Source: Thermoanaerobaculia bacterium
Lineage (GTDB): Bacteria; Acidobacteriota; Thermoanaerobaculia; UBA5066
DNA length: 64,000 nucleotides
Direction of reading: 5' to 3'
NCBI GenBank assembly: GCA_022071945.1
Contig: JAJVIN010000009.1
Span: 33,303-97,302 of the forward strand
Made by a program: the position numbers and the translations under genes. Under the pieces are notes generated by a model. That model was not told the origin of the DNA. It made no database searches and saw only the letters and a program-made list of their open reading frames with translations. Positions 27,044 through 35,571 of the stretch are shown here, piece by piece; position 1 is the stretch's first letter, and each line of letters starts with the position of its first letter.

Positions 27044-28387
27044 ATGAGGATCTCCTTCCTGCCTCTCACCCTCGCTCTGGCTCTCCCCCTTTCCGCTGCC
27101 GAAACCCTCACCCTCGACCAGGCCATGAAAGCGGCCCGGGAAAAGGCGCGCGAGGTCACGGCCGCCGAGGCGCGCATGAACGCGGCCGGGGAGAGGGTCA
27201 AGCAAGCTCAGGGTTTCAGGCTTCCGTCCCTGACGTTCTCGGAGACCTACATCCGGACGGACTCGCCGGCGGAGTCTTTCGCCCTGAAGCTGAACAAGAA
27301 CCAGTTCTCCTTCCCCGACTTCGTCTCCTCCGACCCGAACAACCCTGGCTATTCGGGAACAGCCATCACGCGGCTGGAGGCCATGGTGCCCCTCTTCACC
27401 GGCGGAGAGCTTTCGGGCCGCATCAAGCAAGCGGAGAACGCGGCGGCCGCCGCGGCAAAGAGCCGGGACTGGGCCGCTGACAGCGCGGCTTTCGAGGCCG
27501 CCAATGCCTTCATCATGGTGGCCCAGGCCGAGGAGTACGCAAAGCTCCTTTCAAAGGCCCGCGAGACCGTCAAGGCTCACGTCGACCTCGCCAGCGCCTA
27601 CGTCAACGAGGGGATGCTGGTGAGGTCCGAGCTCTTGCGGGCACAGGTCGAGCTTGCGCGGGTCGAGGACATGCTCGAGGACGTGAAGGGAAAGGTCCGG
27701 ATCGCCAGCGCGAACCTGGCCTTCCGGATGGGCGCCCCGCAGGACGCTCAGTACGCGCTCGCTCCCCTGCCCCCTCCGCCTCCGCTCGAGGGAACGGCGG
27801 CCGAGTGGGTCGCCTCTTCCCGGGATCGCAAGGACCTGGCGGCGGGACGGGATCTCCTCGCGGCGGGCGAGCTCGAGGAGAAGGTCAAGAAGGCGGGCTA
27901 CTTCCCCAAGGCAGGTGTCCTGGCGCGTTACGACTGGGTCGGCACCAACCTCTTCGGCTCCTCCGGGAACGCCGGGACGGTGATGGCCTTCGTCTCGTGG
28001 AACCTCTTCGCGGGCGGCTCCGACAAGGCGGCGAGGATCGCCGCGCGCGAGGAAGCGCGGGCCGGGCGCGAGGACATCGCGCGTTTCACCGAGGGCGTCG
28101 CTCTCGAAACACGCCAGGCCTACGAAGAGGCCGTCACCGCGCGCGAACGTCACAAGACCGCGATCCTCGCCCTGGAGTCGGCCCGGGAAACCGAACGGAT
28201 CATGAAGGAGCGCTTCGCCAGCGGCGTCGTCAAGACGCTGGACGTTCTCGATGCGTCGACGGCCCGCCGCGAGGCCGAGACCCGCGAGCTCTCGGCCCGC
28301 GCCGAGGCCCACGCGGCCTCCTACCGCCTTGCCCTGAAGGCCGGCCGAACCCCCGAATCCGTCCTGACACAGAAAGACACGAAATGA
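27044..28387 (+). CDS. TolC-family outer-membrane efflux protein
   Basis: The ATG at 27044 has a GAGGAGGTG ribosome site and opens a signal peptide (MRISFLPLTLALALPLSAAE). The 447-aa product has two long outer-membrane efflux repeats with heptad-rich helices (TLDQAMKAAREKAREVTAAEARMNAA and a second half with DIARFTEGVALETRQAYEEAV). The strand segments around FSETYIRTDSPAESFALKLNK would span the outer membrane. It is the first gene of an RND operon. The next gene's upstream ATG overlaps its stop, although the adaptor probably starts further in. Confidence 0.9.
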   Translation: MRISFLPLTLALALPLSAAETLTLDQAMKAAREKAREVTAAEARMNAAGERVKQAQGFRLPSLTFSETYIRTDSPAESFALKLNKNQFSFPDFVSSDPNNPGYSGTAITRLEAMVPLFTGGELSGRIKQAENAAAAAAKSRDWAADSAAFEAANAFIMVAQAEEYAKLLSKARETVKAHVDLASAYVNEGMLVRSELLRAQVELARVEDMLEDVKGKVRIASANLAFRMGAPQDAQYALAPLPPPPPLEGTAAEWVASSRDRKDLAAGRDLLAAGELEEKVKKAGYFPKAGVLARYDWVGTNLFGSSGNAGTVMAFVSWNLFAGGSDKAARIAAREEARAGREDIARFTEGVALETRQAYEEAVTARERHKTAILALESARETERIMKERFASGVVKTLDVLDASTARREAETRELSARAEAHAASYRLALKAGRTPESVLTQKDTK

Positions 28388-28404
28388 GATCCACGGAGGA
28401 AAAG

Positions 28405-29511
28405 ATGACGTCGAAGCGGACCCTTGCCGGAATCAGTGCCTTCTCACTCCTCATCGTCACGGCCGCGTGCGGCGGCTCTCACGAAAAGGCCGCCGGACCT
28501 TCCGCTCCTCTTCCCGCGGTCAAGGCCAACCTCGTGAAGGCCGAGACCCGAGACGTTCCTCGGACGACCGAGCTCTACGGAACGGTCGCCGCGGGCAAGA
28601 CCGTCGCGGTCTCGAGCCGGGTCATGGCCTTGGTATCGGCCGTCCACGTGAAGGCTGGAGACTCGGTCGCCGAGGGCCAAGTCCTCCTGGACATCGACCC
28701 GCAGACCGCCCAGGGGCAAGAAGCCCAGGCAAAGGGAGCGCTCGCGCAGGCAAAGGCCGCGCTCGCCCTGGCGGAACGCAACCACCAGCGCTTCCAGAAC
28801 CTCTACAAGACGGGCGCCGCCTCGGAGCTCGAGCTCGACATGGCCCGCATGCAGTTCGAGCAGGCCAAGGGCGCCGTCCAGCAGGGTGAGGGCGCGGTTG
28901 CCGCGGCGTCCTCCGTCGCGAAGGAGTCCAAGGTCGTCGCCCCGTTCGCCGGCCGCGTCGCCTCGCGCATGGTCGAGCCGGGGGACCTCGCGGCCCCGGG
29001 ACGTCCCCTGGTGATGATCGAGTCCACGGCGGGCAGAAGACTCGTTCTTTCCGTCCCCGAGAGCGCGGTCGTCGCCTCGGGCCTCTCCGTGGGCAAGACA
29101 CTCCCCGTTCGAATCGACTCCCGCCCCGACATGAAGGAGATCGCGGGGAAGGTGGCGGAGATGAGTCCCGGGGCCGACCCCGCGAGCCACACGTTCATGG
29201 CGAAGGTCGACCTGCCGATCGGGGATCTCCCGACCGGGATCACGGGCCGGGCCTTCCTCGCGACGGGTTCGAAGAAGGCCATCCTCGTCCCGGCCGCGGC
29301 GGTTCTCACCCAGGGCGGCATGCAGCTCGTCGCGGTTCGCGACGACGCCGGAAAGCTGCGGACCAGGGCGATCACAACGGGTCAGACAGAGGCGAGCGGC
29401 CTGGTCGAAGTCCTGTCGGGACTGACGGGCGGAGAAACGCTCTTGACCGGCCTTTCCGCCCTTCCTCGAGATGGCTCGCCCGTCGAATCCACCGGTGAGG
29501 TGACCAAGTGA
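28405..29511 (+). CDS. RND efflux adaptor (membrane fusion lipoprotein)
   Basis: The second ATG (28405) was chosen because GGAGG precedes it. It gives a lipoprotein signal (MTSKRTLAGISAFSLLIVTAACGG) with a lipobox Cys. The 368-aa protein has the usual plan: a barrel/lipoyl domain (VAAGKTVAVSSRVMALVSAVHVKAGDSVAEGQVLLDID), an alpha-hairpin (TAQGQEAQAKGALAQAKAALALAERNHQ), a second lipoyl half (SKVVAPFAGRVASRMVEPGDLAAPGRPL) and a membrane-proximal domain. It should connect the RND pump to the TolC protein. The stop overlaps the pump's start by four bases. Confidence 0.9.
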   Translation: MTSKRTLAGISAFSLLIVTAACGGSHEKAAGPSAPLPAVKANLVKAETRDVPRTTELYGTVAAGKTVAVSSRVMALVSAVHVKAGDSVAEGQVLLDIDPQTAQGQEAQAKGALAQAKAALALAERNHQRFQNLYKTGAASELELDMARMQFEQAKGAVQQGEGAVAAASSVAKESKVVAPFAGRVASRMVEPGDLAAPGRPLVMIESTAGRRLVLSVPESAVVASGLSVGKTLPVRIDSRPDMKEIAGKVAEMSPGADPASHTFMAKVDLPIGDLPTGITGRAFLATGSKKAILVPAAAVLTQGGMQLVAVRDDAGKLRTRAITTGQTEASGLVEVLSGLTGGETLLTGLSALPRDGSPVESTGEVTK

Positions 29512-32500
29512 AGCCGGATGAGTCCGGACCGAAAGACTCCGGCGCACACGAGCCGCTCGGAAACGAGCCGCTCGGACAGAAGCCGCTCGGTCACGAGACG
29601 CTCGCTCACGAGCCGCTCGCTCACGAGCCACCGTCTCTGGCAGACACGAAGCGCGAGGCGCTCCGCCTGAAGATGACGCGGCGCCCGATCGGGGCGTCGG
29701 GCCGGATCGCCCGGGCCTTTCTCGAATCCAAGCTGACGCCCCTCATCGTGGTCTTCTCGCTCCTGGTCGGCGGCTTCGCCGTGATGGTGACGCCGAGGGA
29801 AGAGGAGCCGCAGATCAAGGTCCCGATGATCGACGTCTTCCTGGCGATGCCGGGCGCGACGGCCGAGGAGGTCGAGCGGAGGCTGACGAGCCCTCTCGAG
29901 AAGGCGATCTACGAGATCCCCAACGTCGAGTACGTCTACTCGACGACTCAGCCCTCGGGCGGAATGATCATCGTCCGGTTCCTGGTCGGCACGGATCCCG
30001 ACCAGGCCGTCGTCCGGGTGCACGCCAAGATCGCGGAGCAGATGCCGAACCTGCCGCCCGGAGCGATGCCCCCTCTCGTCGCGCCGAAGGGAATCGACGA
30101 CGTTCCGGTGCTGGCGTACACGCTCTCCTCCTCATCCGCGACACCGATGCAGCAAAAGCAGGTCGCCGAGGAGATGAGGGCCCAGTTGGTGAGGCACGAT
30201 CGCGTCTCGCAGGTCACCATCCTCGGCGGTGAGCGCCGCGCGGTGAGGGTGACCTTCGACCGCGACCGGCTCGCCGCGCATCACGTTTCCCTCATGCAGG
30301 CCTACATGGCGCTCTCGGGCCTGAACTGGAGGCTCCCCGCCGGGAGCTTCTCGGAGAACAACGCCGAGACGCAGATCGAGGTCGGCTCCCTGTTCCGCAC
30401 GGCAGACGAGGTGGGCAACGCCGTTGTCGGCGTCTGGAACGGCAAACCGGTCTACCTGCGCGAGATCGCCGCCATCAGCGACGGACCCGACGAGGCGCGC
30501 GAGTACGTCTGGATGATGGCGGGCGCCGCCGCGGGCCAGAAGGATCTCGCCGCCGGGTACGACACGCCCGCCGTCACGATTGCCATCGCCAAGAAGCCGG
30601 GCACAAATGCGGTCGAGCTCGTCGAGGATCTCGACAAGCGTGTCGCTTCGATGAAGGGCCCTGTCATCCCGTCCGACGTCACGGTCACGAAGACCCGCGA
30701 CTATGGCCACACGGCGGAAGAGAAGTCTTCCGAGCTGATGTTCCACATGGGGCTCGCGACCTTCTCGGTCGTCCTGTTGATGGCGTTCGCCCTCGGCCGC
30801 AGAGAGGCCGTCGTCGTCCTCGTCGCCGTCCCGATGACGCTCGCGCTCACCCTGGCCGCCTCGTACTTCTTCGGCTACACGCTGAACCGGGTCACTCTCT
30901 TTGCGCTGATCTTCGCGATCGGCATCCTGGTCGACGATGCCATCGTGGTCGTGGAGAACGTCCACAGGCACTACGAGCTCGGCTGGGGCCCGCCGCGGCT
31001 GACGACGGTTTACGCGGTCGACGAGGTCGGCAACCCGACGATTCTGGCGACCTTCACGGTCGTGGCGGCCCTGCTGCCCCTGGCCTTCGTCTCGGGGCTG
31101 ATGGGCCCTTACATGAGGCCGATCCCGATCAATGCCTCCGCGGCGATGGTCTTCTCGCTCTTCGTCGCCTTCGTCATGTCGCCGTGGCTGACCTTCAAGC
31201 TCTTCCGCAAGTACGCCGAGGAGCACGCGAAGGCCCGCTCCGGCCACTTCGAGGTGGATGCGGAGACCCCGTCCGAGGACAGGCTCCACCGCTTCTACAA
31301 GGCCCTCTTCACTCCGCTCCTCGCGAGCCCGGTCAAGCGCTGGGCCCTCATCGGAGGCGTCGTCGTCCTGCTCCTCGGATCCGCGGCGCTCGTGGGCGTG
31401 AAGGTTGTCAAGGTCAAGATGCTGCCCTACGACAACAAGAGTGAGATCCAGGTCGTCCTCGACATGCCGGAGGGAACGACTCTCGAGGCGACGGCCGCCG
31501 CGGCACGCGACCTCGCGCTGGCAGTCAGGGAAATGCCGGAGGTCACGGATGTCCAGGTCTACGTGGGCACTTCCGCCCCGTTCAACTTCAACGGCCTGGT
31601 CCGTCACTACTTCCTCAGGAGCGGCCCGCTCGTCGCCGACCTGCAGGTCAATCTCGTCCACAAGAGCCTGAGGAAGCGCGACAGCCACCAGTTCGCCAAG
31701 GACGCCCGTAACCTTCTTCTGCCGATCGCAAAGAAGCACAACGTGAACCTGAAGGTCACCGAGGTCCCGCCCGGCCCGCCGGTCCTGTCGACCATGGTCG
31801 CGGAGATCTATGGTCCCGACCTCGGCAAACGCGTGGAGATCGCGAGAGAGGTCAAGAAGGTCTTCGAGGAGACCCCGGGCGTCGTGGACACCGACTGGCT
31901 GGTCGAGGACCAGGCGCGGAAGGTGGAGCTCGCCGTGGATCGTGAGAAGGCGATGCGGGCGGGCGTGACGCCCGAGGTCGTGACGCGGACGATCCGCGTC
32001 GCGCTGGACGGGGCCGACGCCGGTCTCCTCAGGGACGAGACGTCGCGCTCCCCCGTTCCGATCGTCCTTCGCCTCGAGAGGGCCCAGCGGTCCTCCCTCG
32101 AGGGTCTGTTGGCCACGGCGGTTCACGGCGGGATGGGCCAGCTCGTTCCGCTCAAGGAGCTTGTCGAGGTCAAGGAAACCGTGCGTGAGAGGTTCATCTA
32201 CCACAAGAACCTCCAGCCCGTGACCTACGTCGTGGCGGAGATGGCGGGCGTGGCCGAGGCGCCGGTCTACGGCATCCTCGACATGCAGAGCCGCATCGAG
32301 GCGCTCGAGGGCCCGGATGGCGGCAAGATCGAGGTCATGTCGACCCACCTCCCCACGGACTCGTCGAAGTACTCGATGAAGTGGGACGGAGAGTGGCACA
32401 TCACCTACGAGGTCTTCCGGGACATGGGTATCGCCTTCGCGGCCGTCATCGTCCTGATCTACTTCCTCGTGGTGGGCTGGTTCCGGTCCTTCGTGACGCC

Positions 32501-32927
32501 CCTCATCATCATGGCGCCGATCCCGCTGACGCTGATCGGAATCCTGCCCGCGCACGGGCTCGGAGGCGTCTTCTTCACCGCCACGTCGATGATCGGCTTC
32601 ATCGCGCTCGCGGGCATCATCGTGAGGAACTCGATCCTGCTCGTCGACTTCATCAACCTCGAGCTCGAGCTGGGAGAGAAGCTCGAGGACGCCGTGATCA
32701 AGGCGGGCGCCGTGAGGTTCCGCCCGATCGCGCTGACCGCGGCGGCCCTCGTCGTGGGCGGTCTCGTGATCCTGCTCGACCCGATCTTCCAGGGCCTCGC
32801 GGTTGCCCTCATCTCCGGCGTCATCGTGGCCACCGCGCTGACGCTCGTCGTCATCCCGCTTCTCTACTACATGTACCTGAAGACCGTCGGCACCGAGATT
32901 GCCATCTCGAAAGAACAGGAAGCCTGA
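29508..32927 (+). CDS. RND-family efflux pump with repetitive N-terminal extension
   Basis: The 1139-aa protein has the 12-helix RND plan. The first helix is KLTPLIVVFSLLVGGFAVMVTPREEEPQ. Two large periplasmic loops and the helix-4 segment LFALIFAIGILVDDAIVVVENVHRHYE, with the Asp pair needed for proton transfer, follow. A second helical half ends in IALAGIIVRNSILLVDFINLELE and TLVVIPLLYYMYLK. The first 45 residues are unusual: a run of five-residue units (PLGNE, PLGQK, PLGHE, TLAHE, PLAHE) from an imperfect 15-bp tandem repeat. If the start is correct, this is a cytoplasmic tail not seen in standard pumps; a start closer to LKMTRRPIGASGR is possible. The substrate is unknown. Confidence 0.92.
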   Translation: MKPDESGPKDSGAHEPLGNEPLGQKPLGHETLAHEPLAHEPPSLADTKREALRLKMTRRPIGASGRIARAFLESKLTPLIVVFSLLVGGFAVMVTPREEEPQIKVPMIDVFLAMPGATAEEVERRLTSPLEKAIYEIPNVEYVYSTTQPSGGMIIVRFLVGTDPDQAVVRVHAKIAEQMPNLPPGAMPPLVAPKGIDDVPVLAYTLSSSSATPMQQKQVAEEMRAQLVRHDRVSQVTILGGERRAVRVTFDRDRLAAHHVSLMQAYMALSGLNWRLPAGSFSENNAETQIEVGSLFRTADEVGNAVVGVWNGKPVYLREIAAISDGPDEAREYVWMMAGAAAGQKDLAAGYDTPAVTIAIAKKPGTNAVELVEDLDKRVASMKGPVIPSDVTVTKTRDYGHTAEEKSSELMFHMGLATFSVVLLMAFALGRREAVVVLVAVPMTLALTLAASYFFGYTLNRVTLFALIFAIGILVDDAIVVVENVHRHYELGWGPPRLTTVYAVDEVGNPTILATFTVVAALLPLAFVSGLMGPYMRPIPINASAAMVFSLFVAFVMSPWLTFKLFRKYAEEHAKARSGHFEVDAETPSEDRLHRFYKALFTPLLASPVKRWALIGGVVVLLLGSAALVGVKVVKVKMLPYDNKSEIQVVLDMPEGTTLEATAAAARDLALAVREMPEVTDVQVYVGTSAPFNFNGLVRHYFLRSGPLVADLQVNLVHKSLRKRDSHQFAKDARNLLLPIAKKHNVNLKVTEVPPGPPVLSTMVAEIYGPDLGKRVEIAREVKKVFEETPGVVDTDWLVEDQARKVELAVDREKAMRAGVTPEVVTRTIRVALDGADAGLLRDETSRSPVPIVLRLERAQRSSLEGLLATAVHGGMGQLVPLKELVEVKETVRERFIYHKNLQPVTYVVAEMAGVAEAPVYGILDMQSRIEALEGPDGGKIEVMSTHLPTDSSKYSMKWDGEWHITYEVFRDMGIAFAAVIVLIYFLVVGWFRSFVTPLIIMAPIPLTLIGILPAHGLGGVFFTATSMIGFIALAGIIVRNSILLVDFINLELELGEKLEDAVIKAGAVRFRPIALTAAALVVGGLVILLDPIFQGLAVALISGVIVATALTLVVIPLLYYMYLKTVGTEIAISKEQEA

Positions 32928-32941
32928 AAGGAGCCCCTTCC

Positions 32942-33133
32942 ATGACCATCAATGAAGTTCTTCGCATCATCGCCGGACTGTTCGTCCTCATCTCCGTCGC
33001 GCTCGGCTACTTCGTCCACCCGGGCTGGTTCTTCTTCACCGCATTCGTCGGCCTGAACCTCTTGCAGTCCGGATTCACGAAGTGGTGCCCGATGATCACC
33101 ATCCTGAGGAAGGCGGGGCTGAAGGAGGGCTGA
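32942..33133 (+). CDS. DUF2892 (YgaP-type) two-helix membrane protein
   Basis: The 63-aa product (MTINEVLRIIAGLFVLISVALGY and so on) has two membrane helices joined by HPGWFF. It ends in the family hallmark GFTKWCPMITILRKAGLKEG, whose CPM motif is typical of the membrane part of YgaP. A GAAAGGAG ribosome site lies just upstream. It lies 14 bp after the RND pump and directly before the PII-like gene, so it belongs to the same operon. Its role in efflux is not known. Confidence 0.8.
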   Translation: MTINEVLRIIAGLFVLISVALGYFVHPGWFFFTAFVGLNLLQSGFTKWCPMITILRKAGLKEG

Positions 33134-33136
33134 TCG

Positions 33137-33421
33137 ATGAAGATGCTGATGCTCATCGTCAGCGACGAGAAGAAGGAGGAGCTCGAGGTGCTCCTCGGGA
33201 GGGCCGGGGTCGCGGGCTACACCGAGATCCCGGGGGCTCGCGGAGCCGGAGTGACGGGCCCGCGCATGGGCTCGGCCGCCTTTCCGAAGACATCCGCCGT
33301 CCTCTTCACCCTGGTGGACGACGAAACGCTTGCGCGTGTCAAGGAATCGGTTCGAGCCTACTGCCAGGACTGCGGAGAGCGTCTGAAGATGGCGGTGTGG
33401 GCCCTCGAGGAATCCTTCTGA
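33137..33421 (+). CDS. PII-like signalling or metal-sensing protein
   Basis: The 94-aa product (MKMLMLIVSDEKKEELEVLL) has the beta-alpha-beta double ferredoxin-like pattern of the PII/CutA superfamily. The region YTEIPGARGAGVTGPRMGSAAFPKTSAVLFTLVDDET corresponds to the T-loop stretch and following strand. The canonical uridylylation Tyr and the ATP-binding motifs of GlnB are not evident, so it is not a nitrogen PII. A CxxC pair (YCQDCGERLKMAVW) near the end could bind metal or form a redox switch. Its place at the end of an RND operon suggests it modulates the pump or senses its substrate. Confidence 0.6.
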   Translation: MKMLMLIVSDEKKEELEVLLGRAGVAGYTEIPGARGAGVTGPRMGSAAFPKTSAVLFTLVDDETLARVKESVRAYCQDCGERLKMAVWALEESF

Positions 33422-33453
33422 CCCGGCTCCCCCCTCCGGACTCCTGACCTTCG

Positions 33454-33495
33454 CCGTCCGGCTCATCCCGCAAGGGAGAGCCGGACGGTTCGTTT
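33454..33495 (+). terminator. Terminator of the RND operon
   Basis: An 11-bp perfect stem CCGTCCGGCTC / GAGCCGGACGG flanks a 13-base loop and is followed by TTCGTTT. It lies 33 bp after the PII-like gene's stop. Confidence 0.75.
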
Positions 33496-33632
33496 ACGGG
33501 CCCTGAAGGCCGCCAGCGAGCCGATCCCGGCCCCAGAATGGCAAGGGCAGTGCGGCGCGTTCTCGAACCCAAAGGGGCAACCGGCGTGTAAAGGCTTCCG
33601 GACGGCATGAAAAGCCGCCGCGAGGAGGAACC

Positions 33633-34124
33633 ATGACGATCGCCGACGTCCTTGCCACCGTTGTCGCCCTCTTCCTTCTGGGTCTCGGGTTCGGGGCCTT
33701 CGGATTGATCCTGGACCTGTTCGTGCCCACTCTTGTCGAGCGGGCCGCGCGACACGTTTCGGAGCGGCCCCTCTCGTCGTTCTTCCTGGGTCTGGGCCTG
33801 CTGCTGGCGGTCCTCGTGACCTCCGCGGTGCTCGTGAAAGCGCCGCTCCCACCGGCTCGGCTGGCCGCGATCGGACTGCTGTTGGCCGGGCTGACACTCG
33901 CGGCGCTCGGAGGTACGGGCCTTGCCCTGCACATCGGCCGCCGGTACCGCGAGGCCGCGAAGCTCGATCCCTCACCACGGGACCTTTTCCGGGGAACGGT
34001 TCTCCTCGAGTCCGCGGTGGCCTTTCCGATCGTGGGCTGGTTCGTGGTCTTTCCGGTCGCATTCCTCGTCACGCTCGGAGCCGGACTGCGGTCTCTCTTC
34101 ACCCCGCGGGCGGAAGCCGCCTGA
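33633..34124 (+). CDS. Four-helix membrane protein of unknown function
   Basis: The 163-aa product has four hydrophobic segments: ADVLATVVALFLLGLGFGAFGLIL, SSFFLGLGLLLAVLVTSAVLV, LAAIGLLLAGLTLAALGGTGLAL and FPIVGWFVVFPVAFLVTLGAGL. The loops are short and charged (HIGRRYREAAKLDPSPRD). GAGGAGG provides the ribosome site. No family was recognised with confidence; the layout recalls membrane proteins found beside bactofilins. It is nine bases upstream of the DUF1800 gene, on the same strand, so they may be co-transcribed. Confidence 0.6.
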   Translation: MTIADVLATVVALFLLGLGFGAFGLILDLFVPTLVERAARHVSERPLSSFFLGLGLLLAVLVTSAVLVKAPLPPARLAAIGLLLAGLTLAALGGTGLALHIGRRYREAAKLDPSPRDLFRGTVLLESAVAFPIVGWFVVFPVAFLVTLGAGLRSLFTPRAEAA

Positions 34125-34133
34125 TCGCTTCGT

Positions 34134-35561
34134 ATGTTCACCCGGCGGGACTTTCTCCTGGCGCCGGCCGGAGCCGGCGCTGCTCTTCTGGCACGCAGAG
34201 CCGCGGGCAACCTTCTCGATCTTGCCGGCAGAGTCCCCTCGCCGCCGGAGAATCGGCGCGCCAGCGACTGCTGGCGCGCCAGCCGTGGTTGGCGCGCCAT
34301 CCATGTTCTGAACCGGCTCGGCTACGGTCCCCGGCCCGGTGACGTGGAGCGCGTTCGCTCCCTCGGGATCCATCCCTACGTTGAAGAGCAGCTGTCGCCA
34401 CAGTCGATAGCGGACTGGCCGTCGCGCTTCGCCGTCCGGCGGATCGAGATCGCATCGCTCTCGGCGCCGGACCTGTTCGACTACCCCGCTTCCGAGGTCC
34501 TGACGGAGCTGCGAAGGGCGACATTGCTCCGTGCCCTCTTCAGCGAGCGCCAGCTCCTGGAAGTGATGGTCGAGTTCTGGAGCGACCACTTCAACATCGA
34601 TGCGGCGAAGGGCGACTGTGCGTGGCTAAAGGTGGGGGACGACCGGGACGTGATCCGCAAGCACGCGATGGGGTCGTTCCGCGATCTCCTGCGGGCATCG
34701 CTGGGGAGTCCCGCGATGCTGGTCTACCTCGACGGGATCTCGAGCACCAAGCAGAAGCCGAACGAGAACCACGCTCGCGAGCTCCTGGAACTCCACACCC
34801 TCGGCGTGAGGGGTGGCTACGGTCAGGCGGATGTCGAGGAGGTTGCTCGCGCGCTGACAGGCTGGCGCCTGAGGCGGTTCTTTTCTCGCGGAGAGCGCGT
34901 GGTCGATGCCGCCAGTCACGATCCGGGTGAGAAGACGGTCCTCGGAGTGCGTCTGACGGGGAGTCCCGAGGACAACCTGGACCAGCTCGCCGAGAGGCTC
35001 GCGTCGCATCCTGCAACGGCGGATTTCATCGCCCTGAAGCTCTGCCGCCGATTCCACGGTCCGGGCGCTCCGTCCTCACTCCAGTCGCGGGTCTCGCTGG
35101 CGTTCCGGAACTCGAAAGGCAACATCCGGCAGACACTCGGCGCACTCCTTTTTTCGGAGGAGTTCCTCACGGCCCCGCCGAAACTGAAGCGTCCCTACAC
35201 GTTCGTGCTGTCGGTTCTCCGGGGGCTGGGAGCCTCCAGTGACGGAGGGCCAGGCCTGCAGCGAGAGCTGGACATGCTCGGTCACATCCCATTCGGGTGG
35301 CCCACTCCGGACGGACCGCCGGAGGACGATTCCCGGTGGAGTGGCGGCTTCCTGGGCCGGTGGAACTTCGCCTTCCGGCTCTTCTCGAGCGGGATCCGGG
35401 GGACTCGCATTCCGCGTCATCTGGGGGCAGAGCGCCCCGCCCAAGTCCTCCAGACTCTGGTCCAGCGGCCCATCACGCCGGCCGAGGAGGCAGCCCTCGA
35501 GGAAGCCGGGGACAGCGGCCGCGCGCTGGCGCTCTGCCACCCGGAATTCCAGAGGCAATGA
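34134..35561 (+). CDS. DUF1800-family secreted protein
   Basis: The 475-aa product starts with a Tat-type signal (MFTRRDFLLAPAGAGAALLARRAAG). It has the DUF1800 features AIHVLNRLGYGPRPGDVERV, MVEFWSDHFNIDAAKGD, NENHARELLELHTLGV and RPYTFVLSVLRGLGA. The family occurs next to DUF1501 proteins in Planctomycetes, Acidobacteria and others, and its biochemical role is unknown. The DUF1501 gene follows after 10 bp. Positions 34,255-34,300 carry a short GCGCGCCAGC-type direct repeat within the coding sequence (RASDCWRASRGWRAIH). Confidence 0.82.
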   Translation: MFTRRDFLLAPAGAGAALLARRAAGNLLDLAGRVPSPPENRRASDCWRASRGWRAIHVLNRLGYGPRPGDVERVRSLGIHPYVEEQLSPQSIADWPSRFAVRRIEIASLSAPDLFDYPASEVLTELRRATLLRALFSERQLLEVMVEFWSDHFNIDAAKGDCAWLKVGDDRDVIRKHAMGSFRDLLRASLGSPAMLVYLDGISSTKQKPNENHARELLELHTLGVRGGYGQADVEEVARALTGWRLRRFFSRGERVVDAASHDPGEKTVLGVRLTGSPEDNLDQLAERLASHPATADFIALKLCRRFHGPGAPSSLQSRVSLAFRNSKGNIRQTLGALLFSEEFLTAPPKLKRPYTFVLSVLRGLGASSDGGPGLQRELDMLGHIPFGWPTPDGPPEDDSRWSGGFLGRWNFAFRLFSSGIRGTRIPRHLGAERPAQVLQTLVQRPITPAEEAALEEAGDSGRALALCHPEFQRQ

Positions 35562-35571
35562 GGAGCGACCC

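Noticed and set aside
30132..32555. 807-codon antisense frame across the RND pump
   Set aside because: Its translation is Asp/Arg/His-rich without domains and mirrors the pump's codons; it is a high-GC artefact.
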